A stretch of DNA of 47,836 nt from DASWHR01 sp036398095 (GCA_036398095.1 DASWHR010000105.1:1-47836), one strand, 5' to 3'. Positions 8,081 through 15,960 are shown, counted from the stretch's first letter. The notes: generated by a model not told the origin, from the letters alone. Program-made: numbers and translations.

Positions 8081-8448
8081 AGCGCGGAAAGCTCTATTTG
8101 ATCGACTGGAACGAAGCATCGGCTTCGGCTTTGGCGCAAAGCCTTGAAGCCGACGGCTGGAGCGTCCGCACCGAGACCGTCGACGGCGCGCGTGCCGTCC
8201 TGCACATGATGGACGACGCGCCCGATGTGGTCGCAGTGGACCTGGCGCGCCTGCCGTCGCACGGACGCGAAGCAGCGCGCGCCGTTCGCACGGCGAAGAA
8301 TCTCGGCGGCACGCCGATCGTGTTCTTCGGCGGAACCGACGAGGCACGCTCCAAGGCCGCCGGTGCCGTTCCCGACGCGACGATCACCACACCCGACGAA
8401 CTGCCGCACGTGCTGGCGCGGCTGGTGATCCGCTCCGCCGAAGGCTAG
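8077..8448 (+). CDS. Degenerate response-regulator receiver-like protein
   Basis: A 123-residue protein folded like a CheY receiver: KLYLID (strand 1, D10), VVAVDLARLP (strand 3, D55 at the phosphorylation position), TPIVFFGG (strand 4) and ATITTP (strand 5). The first acidic site has one acid rather than a pair and the conserved strand-5 Lys is replaced by Thr, so phosphorylation may be lost. No output domain is attached. It is the last gene of the Moco operon (GTGA overlap with moaE), an odd partner. Its TAG stop sits in a CTAG shared with the convergent flavoenzyme gene. Confidence 0.65.
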   Translation: MKRGKLYLIDWNEASASALAQSLEADGWSVRTETVDGARAVLHMMDDAPDVVAVDLARLPSHGREAARAVRTAKNLGGTPIVFFGGTDEARSKAAGAVPDATITTPDELPHVLARLVIRSAEG

Positions 8449-9524
8449 AAGCGCGAGGCGGCGAAGCGGTCGATCGCGGCCGGCGGGTCGCGCCCGGTCG
8501 CGAGCGCCGCGAGCATCTCGCCGATGAGCGGCGCGAACTTGAAGCCGTGTCCCGAGCATGCGGATGCGAATACCAGCGGCCCGGATGCGTCGATCACGAA
8601 GTCCTCGTCGGGCGTCATCGTGTACAGGCAGGTTTCCGCCGCAATCGGATCCGAGTCGAGCGCCGGCACCGCCTCGGCGACCCAGTCGCACACGCGCGCC
8701 TCGCCTTCGGGGTCGATCTGGTCGCTGCGGCCGTCCGCGGTCGTGCGTTCGCCCGCCGTATGCTCGCCCACCTTCGCGCCGGGCGCGCCGTGCAGAGGGG
8801 GAACGACGTACCGGAACAGCTCCCCTCGTTCGATGAGCACCGGCAGGCCGTCGCCGCCGCGGAAGTAGAAGACCTGCTCGCGCGTGACGTGAAGCGGCAG
8901 CGCCACGCCGGCGCCGCCCAGCAGATCCCCGTTCCACGGGCCGGCCACCACGATCGCGCGGCGCGCGCGAAGCGGGCCTTCGCTCGTGCGGAGCAGAACG
9001 TCGTCGTCGCCGGGTTCGATGCGCTCGACGACAACGGGGCGGCGAACCTGCGCGCCGCTGGCGGCAAGCGTCGCCTCGACGCTCGCTTGGGCGGCCAGCA
9101 CGCCGGTGTCGGGCGACCACACGCCGGTGCCGGCGGTCAACGAGAATCCGGGGAAACGTGCCCGGATTTCGCGCGCGTCCAGCACGTCGGCTTCGGCGCG
9201 GGAACTGCGAAGCGCGGCGGCCGTCGATGACAGGTCGTCTTCGCCGCCGATGTCGAGCCCGCCGGTCGTAGTCAGCAGCGTCCGTCCGGTCGCGGATTCG
9301 ATTTCGCGCCACAGCGGCAGCGACTGTTGCCCCAACCGCACATAAAAGGGATCCGGATACGCAAATCGGAAGATTCGTGTTGGACCATGAGACGATCCGC
9401 GATCGTGATTCGCAGCGAATCGGTCCAGAACGATTGTGTCCGGGTGCCCCGCGCGTGCGAGCGCCCACGCAGCGGCGGCGCCCATCGCGCCGGCGCCGAC
9501 GATCGCGAACTCGGTCGAGTCCAT
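8445..9524 (-). CDS. Monomeric sarcosine oxidase / N-methyltryptophan oxidase-like FAD enzyme
   Basis: A 359-residue FAD-dependent amine oxidase of the MSOX/SolA family, which demethylates N-methyl amino acids giving formaldehyde and H2O2. It has the N-terminal dinucleotide motif VGAGAMGAAAAWALA, the RGSSHGPTRIFRFAY segment, the CLYTMTPDEDFVID motif near residue 300 (the Cys that binds FAD covalently) and SGHGFKFAP near the end. Substrate is not resolvable from sequence. The ATG at 9524 has TAGCAT 9 nt before it on the minus strand, suggesting a leaderless mRNA. It converges on the receiver-like gene. Confidence 0.88.
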   Translation of the reverse strand: MDSTEFAIVGAGAMGAAAAWALARAGHPDTIVLDRFAANHDRGSSHGPTRIFRFAYPDPFYVRLGQQSLPLWREIESATGRTLLTTTGGLDIGGEDDLSSTAAALRSSRAEADVLDAREIRARFPGFSLTAGTGVWSPDTGVLAAQASVEATLAASGAQVRRPVVVERIEPGDDDVLLRTSEGPLRARRAIVVAGPWNGDLLGGAGVALPLHVTREQVFYFRGGDGLPVLIERGELFRYVVPPLHGAPGAKVGEHTAGERTTADGRSDQIDPEGEARVCDWVAEAVPALDSDPIAAETCLYTMTPDEDFVIDASGPLVFASACSGHGFKFAPLIGEMLAALATGRDPPAAIDRFAASRF

Positions 9525-9533
9525 TGGTTCGAA

Positions 9534-9539
9534 ATGCTA
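9534..9539 (-). promoter_or_regulatory. -10 box of the sarcosine-oxidase-like gene
   Basis: Minus-strand TAGCAT, 9 nt before the ATG at 9524; no ribosome site fits between, so the transcript looks leaderless. Confidence 0.5.
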
Positions 9540-9590
9540 CGCGGAATCTTTGTCGGCGCCGCGTAAGGAACGCCGAACGATCCCGTAGTC

Positions 9591-9650
9591 ATCATTGGAT
9601 GCGCGTGAAGGTGGGGACGCGCAATGATCGCCGGCCGTGGGGTTGGCCGG
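9591..9650 (+). promoter_or_regulatory. Two hairpins in the leader of the small secreted-protein gene
   Basis: Hairpin 1: ATCATTG (9591-9597) pairs with CAATGAT (9622-9628) and CGCGT (9602-9606) with ACGCG (9617-9621), with a 4-nt bulge. Hairpin 2: CCGGCC (9631-9636) pairs with GGCCGG (9645-9650). They sit just before the ribosome site of the gene at 9667. The arrangement could be a structured leader or regulator site; I do not recognise a known riboswitch. Confidence 0.35.
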
Positions 9651-9666
9651 GGAAGGGGGAAGCTCC

Positions 9667-9900
9667 GTGAAGAAGTTCCTCATGCTTGCGGTGTTGCTCA
9701 TGGCGCTCGTCGCCGCGTTCGGACTCACGTCCGCGCTTGCGGCCGACTGCGTCGGGCCGGTCTCGGTGGACTGCACCGACGGCAAGGGCACGGCTACGAC
9801 CGACGACGACGAGCACTGTCTGCTCTACGTCGACATCGTCGAAGCCGGGCTCAAGGACTGCATCGGCGAGAGCGACGTTCCGCCGCCGCCGGCCCTGTAG
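9667..9900 (+). CDS. Small secreted protein with four cysteines
   Basis: A 77-residue protein. Residues 1-25 are a clear signal peptide (KK, hydrophobic core, ALA cleavage site). The mature part of about 52 residues has four Cys, an acidic TTDDDEH patch and a Pro-rich tail. No known family is recognised. The GTG at 9667 was chosen because it starts the signal peptide and follows a GGGGGAAG ribosome site; the frame extends upstream to 9637 but without a sensible N terminus. It is monocistronic, with leader hairpins upstream and a terminator downstream. Function unknown. Confidence 0.65.
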   Translation: MKKFLMLAVLLMALVAAFGLTSALAADCVGPVSVDCTDGKGTATTDDDEHCLLYVDIVEAGLKDCIGESDVPPPPAL

Positions 9901-9913
9901 CAAAACGCGATGC

Positions 9914-9945
9914 ACGACGGAGGGGTCCCCCGTCCCCTCCGTCGT
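9914..9945 (+). terminator. Hairpin terminator after the small secreted-protein gene
   Basis: A 12-bp perfect stem: ACGACGGAGGGG (9914-9925) pairs with CCCCTCCGTCGT (9934-9945) across an 8-nt loop. The T tract after it is weak. It separates the miniprotein gene from the acyl-CoA dehydrogenase promoter. Confidence 0.65.
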
Positions 9946-9975
9946 CGCATTCCCCCGTCGTATTCCTTGGCCGTA

Positions 9976-9981
9976 TAAACT
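9976..9981 (+). promoter_or_regulatory. -10 box of the acyl-CoA dehydrogenase operon
   Basis: TAAACT within TATAAACT. Here the ATG (10021) is about 39 nt downstream and is preceded by a GCAGGGGGACC ribosome site, so this is a leadered transcript, unlike many neighbours. Confidence 0.5.
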
Positions 9982-10020
9982 CCGGTCCACTCCAATACGA
10001 ACGCGGCAGGGGGACCGACG

Positions 10021-11211
10021 ATGGACTTTCGCGATACACCGGACGAGGCGGCGTTCCGCAAAGAAGTGCGGGCTTGGTTCCAGGCGAATCTGCCCGAAGG
10101 CTGGAGTTCGTCGAGCCTGTTCATGGAATCACCCGACGCGCGCGTCGAGTTTCTCCGCGACTTTCAGCGCAAGCTCTATGAAGGCGGCTGGGCCGGGCTG
10201 TCCTGGCCGAAGGACTACGGCGGCCGCGGCGCGACGCTGATCGAGCAAGTCATCTTCAGCCAGGAGTCGGCGCGCACGAAGGCGCCGCAGCCGCTCGGCG
10301 TGATCGGGCTGGGCATGGCCGGCCCGACGATCATCGCCCACGGGACCGACGAGCAAAAGACCCGCTACCTGTCCAAGATCTTGTCCGGCGAAGAGATCTG
10401 GTGTCAGGGTTTCTCCGAGCCGGGTTCGGGGTCGGATCTGGCATCGCTGAAGGCCCCCGCCGTGCTCGACGGCGACGCCTACGTGGTCAACGGTCAGAAG
10501 GTCTGGACGTCCTACGCACACATCGCCGACTGGTGCATCCTGCTCGCACGCACCGACAACACCGGACCCAAGCACGGCGGCATCACCTACTTCTTGATGG
10601 ACATGCACGCGCCCGGCGTCGAAGTGCGGCCGCTGCGTCAGATGACCGGCGACGCGCAGTTCAACGAACTGTTCCTCACCGACGTGCGGATCCCGCGCGA
10701 AAATATCCTCGGTGACGTCAACGATGGCTGGCGCGTCGCGATGACGACGCTGCTCCACGAGCGTGGCACGCTCGGTTTCGCGCTCGCCGTTGCCGGCGGG
10801 GTCGCGCTCGACGAGCTGATCGCCTACGCCAAGTCGACGCCTCGCGCCGCCGGCGGCGTCGCCTTCGACGATCCGCTCGTGCGTCAGCGGATCGCACGGC
10901 TCTACGAACAGGTTCAAGCCAACATGCTCAACAACTATCGCGCGCTCGCCGTGATGATGAAGACGGGGATCCCAGGACCAGAGGGGTCGCTGTCGAAGCT
11001 GATGTTCAGCGAGACCAACCAGGAGCTCGGCGCGCTCGCGGTCGAGATCGCCGGCGGGTACGGGTTGCTCGAATCCGCCGAGGATCCCGACGTGGCGCGC
11101 TGGCAGTACGCGCATCTGCGCGCGCGCGGCAACTCGATCGAAGCGGGAACGAGCGAGATTCTGCGCAACATCATCGCCGAGCGAGTGCTCGGCCTGCCCA
11201 AGCACAAGTAG
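10021..11211 (+). CDS. Acyl-CoA dehydrogenase (large-type partner)
   Basis: A 396-residue acyl-CoA dehydrogenase: the flavoenzyme that introduces the alpha-beta double bond into acyl-CoA. It has the N-terminal helical domain, a central GFSEPGSGSDLASL motif, KVWTSYAH, and a C-terminal GTSEILRNIIAERVLGLP tail with the family arginine. It is followed 15 bp later by a second, shorter family member; such pairs in actinobacteria often form heteromeric dehydrogenases for steroid or branched acyl-CoA. The pairing is inferred from adjacency. Confidence 0.92.
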   Translation: MDFRDTPDEAAFRKEVRAWFQANLPEGWSSSSLFMESPDARVEFLRDFQRKLYEGGWAGLSWPKDYGGRGATLIEQVIFSQESARTKAPQPLGVIGLGMAGPTIIAHGTDEQKTRYLSKILSGEEIWCQGFSEPGSGSDLASLKAPAVLDGDAYVVNGQKVWTSYAHIADWCILLARTDNTGPKHGGITYFLMDMHAPGVEVRPLRQMTGDAQFNELFLTDVRIPRENILGDVNDGWRVAMTTLLHERGTLGFALAVAGGVALDELIAYAKSTPRAAGGVAFDDPLVRQRIARLYEQVQANMLNNYRALAVMMKTGIPGPEGSLSKLMFSETNQELGALAVEIAGGYGLLESAEDPDVARWQYAHLRARGNSIEAGTSEILRNIIAERVLGLPKHK

Positions 11212-11226
11212 ACCGGGGAGCGGGCG

Positions 11227-12324
11227 ATGGAATTCGGATTGAGTGAAGATCAACAGACCCTGAAGAAGTCGGCGCGCGAGTTTCTGGAAGCCGAAGCCGG
11301 CATCGCGCTCGCGCGTCGCATGCTCGAAGACGACACCGGCTTCGAGCCTGCGCTCTGGGCGCACATGGCCGAGCTCGGCTGGATGGGCATCGCGATCGGC
11401 GAAGCCGACGGCGGCGTGGGGCTCGGCATGCTCGAGCTGGCATTGCTACTCGAGGAGATGGGCCGCGTCGCGCTGCCCTCGCCCTACTATTCGACGGTCG
11501 CGCTCGCTGCGCCGGTGGTGGCGGCACTGGCCGGTCCTGCGCTGCGCGCCGAGGTGTTCGGCGCCGTCGCGGCCGGCGAGCGAAAGCTAACGCTCGCGTT
11601 CGCCGAAGAGTCCGGCTCGTTCGATGCGACCGGCATTGCCGCGGTGGCAACGGGAAGCGGCGACATGTGGACGATCACCGGGCGCAAGATGTTCGTCTCC
11701 GACGCGCATCTTGCCGACCAGATCGTCGTGCTGGCCCGCACCGGTGCCGGCATTGGCGCGTTCCTCGTCTCTGCCTCCGACTGCGAGATCACCCAGAGCG
11801 ACTCGCTCGATCGGACTCGCCGGCTTTCCGTCGTGACTCTTGACGGCGTCGCCGGCCGCCCGCTGGGTGGCGACGACGCGTGGGACGACATCGGGCGCGC
11901 GCTGGATCGCGCCGCTGTCGGATTGGCGGCCGAGGCGACCGGCGTCGCCGACGCGGTGATGAACCGCAGCGTCGCCTATGTCAAGGACCGGAACCAGTTC
12001 GGCCGTCCGATCGCGACCTTCCAGGCTGTGAGCCACAAGTGCGCCGACATGCTCATCGCGACCGAAAGCGCCCGCAGCACCACCTACTTCGCGGCATGGG
12101 CGCTCGACGAGGCCACCCCCGATGCGCCGCTCGCGGCTGCGACGGCGAAAGCGGCCGCGACGACCGGCGCGATGCGCGTCTGCGAAGACGGCATCCAAGT
12201 GCACGGCGGGATCGGGTTCACCTGGGAGCACGACATGCACATCTGGTATCGCCGCGCGAAGTTGTGCGAGCTGCTGCTCGGTCCGGCTCCGGTGTGGCGC
12301 GAACGCGTCGCGTCGCTGCTGTAG
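11227..12324 (+). CDS. Acyl-CoA dehydrogenase (second subunit-like)
   Basis: A 365-residue acyl-CoA dehydrogenase paralogue with a weaker central flavin motif than its neighbour (FAEESGSFDATG instead of SEPGSGSD), followed by GRKMFVSDAHLAD, RNQFGRPIATFQAVSHKCADM and a VHGGIGFTWEHDMHIWYRRAK C-terminal segment. The degenerate centre fits the non-identical subunit of a heteromeric enzyme. The ribosome site GGGGAG precedes the ATG. It is co-directional with the first dehydrogenase and with nth. Confidence 0.9.
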   Translation: MEFGLSEDQQTLKKSAREFLEAEAGIALARRMLEDDTGFEPALWAHMAELGWMGIAIGEADGGVGLGMLELALLLEEMGRVALPSPYYSTVALAAPVVAALAGPALRAEVFGAVAAGERKLTLAFAEESGSFDATGIAAVATGSGDMWTITGRKMFVSDAHLADQIVVLARTGAGIGAFLVSASDCEITQSDSLDRTRRLSVVTLDGVAGRPLGGDDAWDDIGRALDRAAVGLAAEATGVADAVMNRSVAYVKDRNQFGRPIATFQAVSHKCADMLIATESARSTTYFAAWALDEATPDAPLAAATAKAAATTGAMRVCEDGIQVHGGIGFTWEHDMHIWYRRAKLCELLLGPAPVWRERVASLL

Positions 12325-12326
12325 GC

Positions 12327-13016
12327 GTGGGCAAGCCGAAAGGCGAGGCGCGCGCGTCCTGGGTCGAGTCCGAGACGCCGTCGGAGCGGCGTACGCGCGC
12401 CGCGGCGATCCGGACGCGTCTGGCCAAGGCGTATCCGAACGCGCGGTGCGCGCTCACGTTCTCCAATCCGCTCGAGATCCTCGTCGCGACCGTCCTGTCG
12501 GCGCAGTGCACCGACGCGAAGGTCAACGAGGTGACCGAGACGCTGTTCCGGAAGTACCGCTCGCCGGAGGATTACCTCGCGTCCAAGCCCGGCGAGCTAG
12601 AGCAGGACATCCACGCGACCGGATTCTTCAACCAGAAGGCGAAATCGATCCGGGGCTTGTCGCAGATGCTGCTCGAGGAGTTCGGCGGCGACGTTCCGCG
12701 AAGCATGGAGGAGGTTCTTCGCCTGCCGGGCGTCGCGCGCAAGACCGGCAACGTCGTGCTCGGCAATGCCTACGGCATCGTCGAAGGGATCGCGGTAGAC
12801 ACGCACGTGCATCGCCTGTCGTGGCGGCTCGGCCTGAGCAACGAGGATGACCCGGTCAAGGTCGAGCGCGACTTGATCGCCATTTTCCCGAAGAAGCACT
12901 GGCTGACACTCACCTATCTGCTGATCGAGCACGGTCGCGCCGTCTGCTTCGCCCGCAACCCGCGCTGCGACGAATGCGTCGTCGCGAAACGCTGCCCCGC
13001 CCGCCGCCTGCCCTAG
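12327..13016 (+). CDS. nth: Endonuclease III (DNA glycosylase/AP lyase)
   Basis: A 229-residue endonuclease III, which removes oxidised pyrimidines. LSAQCTDAKVN, the helix-hairpin-helix LPGVARKTGNVVLG with catalytic K139, AVDTHVHR with D158, and a [4Fe-4S] motif C207-x6-C214-x2-C217-x5-C223 at the C terminus are all seen. The chosen GTG starts 2 nt after the stop of the second acyl-CoA dehydrogenase, so it is probably in the same transcript; the N-terminal 25 residues are poorly conserved and the start is the least certain part. Confidence 0.93.
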   Translation: MGKPKGEARASWVESETPSERRTRAAAIRTRLAKAYPNARCALTFSNPLEILVATVLSAQCTDAKVNEVTETLFRKYRSPEDYLASKPGELEQDIHATGFFNQKAKSIRGLSQMLLEEFGGDVPRSMEEVLRLPGVARKTGNVVLGNAYGIVEGIAVDTHVHRLSWRLGLSNEDDPVKVERDLIAIFPKKHWLTLTYLLIEHGRAVCFARNPRCDECVVAKRCPARRLP

Positions 13017-13021
13017 GCACG

Positions 13022-13050
13022 GCGAGGGGGCCGCGTCGCGGCCCCCTCGC
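13022..13050. terminator. Bidirectional hairpin terminator between nth and the convergent gene
   Basis: A 13-bp perfect stem, GCGAGGGGGCCGC (13022-13034) with GCGGCCCCCTCGC (13038-13050), and a 3-nt loop. It sits between two convergent stop codons and can serve both strands. Confidence 0.7.
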
Positions 13051-13065
13051 GGATCGATCTCGTCG

Positions 13066-13881
13066 CTATTCGATCAGATCGCCGTGGTCCGAGGCCGGAG
13101 CGTAGATGTCGTAGGACCACCAATCCGGATAGAACTCGGCTTCGTAGCCCAGCGAGGCGGCGGCCGATGCCATCTCGAGCACGCCCGTGCATTCGGCGAC
13201 GCCGTCCGCGTTGGTCATCGCCTGGCATCCGCCCGTGGGCACGTCGGTCCGGAAATCGATCCACTTTGCCGCGAGCGGCCTGCCCTTGGTGGTCAGGCGC
13301 GCGCTGAACTTGACCCGCAGGGTCCCGTCCTTGATCAACGCCGCTTGGGCGAACAGCTCGGTGGGCGCGCCCACCAGGATCTGCGCGGTCGCGCCGGTGC
13401 CGTTGACGATTCCGGGCTGCTTGATCTTGGCGTCGACCACGTTGTGGTAGCGGCCCGGCTTGCTCGCCACGCGCACCTCGAACCGAAGCAGGCTGGTGTA
13501 GCCGCGGACCTCGATGCGTTTCTTCCACCGCAGCTTGCGACCGTCGATGATCGGGTCGTCGGTGATCCGGCCCGAGGTCGATCCCGGCAGGTACTCGAAT
13601 CCTTCGGGCAGTGTGTCGATGATCTCGGTCAGGACGCCGGCGATCGGCGAATAGTTGCTCGCCGTGATCGTGTAGCCGTTGATGGCTCTGGATGTCGAAA
13701 CCCAGTCGTCGGCATACTTGTACAAGCTGACGTAGGGGACGGTCATCGGATGCGAATGCTGCCCGACCGGGTGGCTGTGAAATCCGACGGCCAGGCGGAA
13801 CGGGCCTGCCACCGCCGCGACCGCGGCGATCAGCAACGCGACGGCGATTCTTCGATCCATCGCCTTGATGCGAGCAATCAT
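13066..13881 (-). CDS. Secreted protein with a DUF11-like repeat and an Ig-like domain
   Basis: A 271-residue exported protein. A signal peptide spans about residues 1-32 (second possible start ATG at 13860). A DUF11-like domain follows (DTLPEGFEYLPGSTSG, GRKLRWKKRIEVRGYTSLLRF), then an Ig/Big_1-like domain with the TNADGVAECTG motif. Such domains are found in cell-surface adhesive or matrix proteins. No catalytic motif is seen. The ATG overlaps the stop of the O-antigen-ligase-like gene upstream (ATGA) and has a GAAAGG ribosome site, so the pair is translationally coupled. Confidence 0.7.
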   Translation of the reverse strand: MIARIKAMDRRIAVALLIAAVAAVAGPFRLAVGFHSHPVGQHSHPMTVPYVSLYKYADDWVSTSRAINGYTITASNYSPIAGVLTEIIDTLPEGFEYLPGSTSGRITDDPIIDGRKLRWKKRIEVRGYTSLLRFEVRVASKPGRYHNVVDAKIKQPGIVNGTGATAQILVGAPTELFAQAALIKDGTLRVKFSARLTTKGRPLAAKWIDFRTDVPTGGCQAMTNADGVAECTGVLEMASAAASLGYEAEFYPDWWSYDIYAPASDHGDLIE

Positions 13882-15218
13882 GACGTGTGCCTTTCTCTCG
13901 GGCCGGCGCCGACGGCCAGCCAAATGAATGCCGGAATCACGACGGCCGGCATCCGCCACATGAAGTCGAAGAGTCCGTGGGCGCAGAACGCGGCGCAGGC
14001 CGCGAACGCGGCGGCCCACACGATGCGCTCCTCGCTGCCCAATTCCGGCCGCCGCCGCCACAACCAGGCCGCGAACAGCCCGATCGATGCCAGCACCGCC
14101 GTCAATCCGACGGCGCCGGTTTCGGCGAGGATCTGCAAATACTCGTTGTGTACGTAGAAGACGAGCAATCGTCGGTTGCCGTCTTCCAGGACGCCGCGAT
14201 AGGTTCCCGGCCCGCTCCCCAGAACCGGATTTTCCGCGGCCGCGCTCAGGCTGGCCGCCCAAAACATGGTCCGGTCGTCCCGGGCCTCACCGAGGCGCGA
14301 GGTGATGAACTGCGCGGGCTTTTCCGTCGCCGCCACCGCCGGAACGATGGCGGCGACGGTGGCCAGCGCAACCGCGATCGCCGCGATGCGACGGCCACGA
14401 AGTCCGAGGCGGATCGGGACGGCCGCGATCAATGCACCGGCGGCGAGCCCGGCCATCGCATGAACCGGCCGTGCCCACCATGAGGCGATCGACGGGAACA
14501 TCGCGACGGCCGCGGCCAAGGCGCACAGACCCGGACGGACCATCCGCGCGAGCAGCGGACGGCCGCCGGCGACCGCCAGAGCTGCGACCATCACCAGCGC
14601 GCCGACTGCGGCGCCGCGGGACAAGGTGACGATCAGGCCAGCCAAGATCGCGTAGGTCTGGAGGCGATGCACCATCGCATCGCGCCGGTGCAACAAGATG
14701 AGCGGCGCCGGCAGCGCGAGCACCAGCAACGCTCCCGCCGAATTCGCATAGGTCAACGTCGACGCCGCGCGCCACAGGCCCTGCGCGCGCATCGCCCACG
14801 GGAAGGCGTGGAAGGTCACGCCGGCTAGTCCGATCACGGCGACGACCGTCCCGATCCAGGCGAGCACCGACAGGAGCCGTTCCGTCTCGTGCGAGCGCAC
14901 GGCCGTGCGCGCCAGCAAGAAGGCGCTCGCGGCCGCGCCGAGGGTCAGGATCGGCCGCCAGACATCCGCCGGGAATCCGGCCGCGGCGGCGCTTGCCAGC
15001 AGGGCGAAGCCCAGCATCGCAAAGGCGACCTTCGCCGGCCCATCGCCCGCTTCCGGCCGCGCCCGCGTCAGCGCAGCGCCGGCCGCCAGCGTCCCGGCCA
15101 CCGCGATGGCCTGCGGCAAGTAGTAGGCGCCCTGGGCGAACGCCGCGTAGGCGAGCGCGCCGCCGAGGACGGGAACGAGCGCGCCGGAGCCCGGCCGCTC
15201 GGGCGAGACGATGTCCAC
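13878..15218 (-). CDS. O-antigen ligase/polymerase-like (Wzy_C) membrane protein
   Basis: A 446-residue polytopic membrane protein with about ten or more hydrophobic segments. The diagnostic part is the periplasmic-type loop near residues 310-350: RTMFWAASLSAAAENPVLGSGPGTY, then VHNEYLQILAETGAVG, typical of O-antigen ligase/Wzy_C proteins that transfer or polymerise glycans. The GTG at 15218 is preceded by GGGGGGAG. No glycosyltransferases lie nearby; instead it is coupled to a DUF11-like secreted protein, so glycosylation of that surface protein is a possible but unproven function. Confidence 0.78.
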   Translation of the reverse strand: MDIVSPERPGSGALVPVLGGALAYAAFAQGAYYLPQAIAVAGTLAAGAALTRARPEAGDGPAKVAFAMLGFALLASAAAAGFPADVWRPILTLGAAASAFLLARTAVRSHETERLLSVLAWIGTVVAVIGLAGVTFHAFPWAMRAQGLWRAASTLTYANSAGALLVLALPAPLILLHRRDAMVHRLQTYAILAGLIVTLSRGAAVGALVMVAALAVAGGRPLLARMVRPGLCALAAAVAMFPSIASWWARPVHAMAGLAAGALIAAVPIRLGLRGRRIAAIAVALATVAAIVPAVAATEKPAQFITSRLGEARDDRTMFWAASLSAAAENPVLGSGPGTYRGVLEDGNRRLLVFYVHNEYLQILAETGAVGLTAVLASIGLFAAWLWRRRPELGSEERIVWAAAFAACAAFCAHGLFDFMWRMPAVVIPAFIWLAVGAGPRERHTS

Positions 15219-15273
15219 CCCACTCCCCCCTGAATCGTGCCCCGATCATTCCACGGGGACGGTCGGTTCTCCT

Positions 15274-15315
15274 TCTTTCGCCCGACCCGGTCGCTCGGTG
15301 AATCTTTCGCCCGAC
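15274..15315 (+). repeat. Pair of 13-bp direct repeats upstream of the cobalamin adenosyltransferase gene
   Basis: TCTTTCGCCCGAC occurs at 15274-15286 and again at 15303-15315, 29 bp apart start to start. A short inverted repeat TCGGGG/CCCCGA (15333-15354) follows before the -10 box. This 157-bp gap between divergent genes may hold operators; no cobalamin riboswitch is seen. Confidence 0.4.
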
Positions 15316-15363
15316 AAACCGCCGGCGCCGATTCGGGGAGGATTTTTCCCCCGAGCCTGCGAG

Positions 15364-15369
15364 TAAACT
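15364..15369 (+). promoter_or_regulatory. -10 box of the cobalamin adenosyltransferase gene (leaderless)
   Basis: TAAACT, 6 nt before the ATG at 15376. No ribosome-binding site fits in the gap. Confidence 0.55.
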
Positions 15370-15375
15370 CCGGGC

Positions 15376-15930
15376 ATGCCGCGCATCTACACAAAGACGG
15401 GGGACGACGGGACGACCGGGCTGCTCTACGGCGGCCGGGTCGCCAAGGACGACATCCGAACCGAGGCCTACGGCACCTCCGACGAGGCGATCGCCGCGCT
15501 CGGCATCGCTCGCGCGCACGTGGCCGACGCGTTGCTGGCCGATCTGATCCTTCGCCTGCAACGCGAGCTGTTCGTCGTCGGAGCCGAGCTGGCGACCGGG
15601 GAGGGCGCCTGGGGCAAGCTCAAGCCCGGCGTCACGATCGTGGACGCGCCGATGGTGGAGGCCCTGGAGACGCTCATCGACGACTACGTCGCCAAGTCGA
15701 AGATGCCGGAGGAGTTCGTGATCCCCGGCAACACGCCGGCCAGCGCGGCGCTCGACCTGGCACGCGCGATCGTGCGACGCTGCGAGCGCGAGGTCACGAC
15801 GATGACCAACGAAGGCCTGCTGCCCGACCAAGAATGCCTTCGCTACCTCAATCGCCTGTCCGACTTGCTTTTCGTGCTGGCGCGCTACGAAGAGGCCGGC
15901 TTCACGCCGCTTCACCCGTTCGTGGAGTAA
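15376..15930 (+). CDS. PduO-type ATP:cob(I)alamin adenosyltransferase
   Basis: A 184-residue PduO/MMAB-type adenosyltransferase that makes adenosylcobalamin from cob(I)alamin and ATP. It has the N-terminal ATP motif RIYTKTGDDGTTGLLYGG, VIPGNTPASAALDLARAIVRRCER in the middle, and LNRLSDLLFVLARYEE at the C terminus. Length is normal. No B12-dependent enzyme is in the window. The next gene, a lipoprotein, has its own -10 box overlapping this stop codon. Confidence 0.92.
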   Translation: MPRIYTKTGDDGTTGLLYGGRVAKDDIRTEAYGTSDEAIAALGIARAHVADALLADLILRLQRELFVVGAELATGEGAWGKLKPGVTIVDAPMVEALETLIDDYVAKSKMPEEFVIPGNTPASAALDLARAIVRRCEREVTTMTNEGLLPDQECLRYLNRLSDLLFVLARYEEAGFTPLHPFVE

Positions 15931-15933
15931 TCT
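15928..15933 (+). promoter_or_regulatory. -10 box for the DUF4399-like lipoprotein gene
   Basis: TAATCT overlaps the TAA stop of the upstream gene. The start codon at 15961 is preceded by GGGGGGAAACG, so this would be a short leadered transcript. Confidence 0.4.
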
Positions 15934-15960
15934 GCGGGCTCAACCTACCGGGGGGAAACG

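Noticed and set aside
15219..15375. Cobalamin riboswitch before the adenosyltransferase gene
   Set aside because: No B12-box-like sequence or long paired leader; the -10 box is 6 nt before the ATG, so no leader exists.
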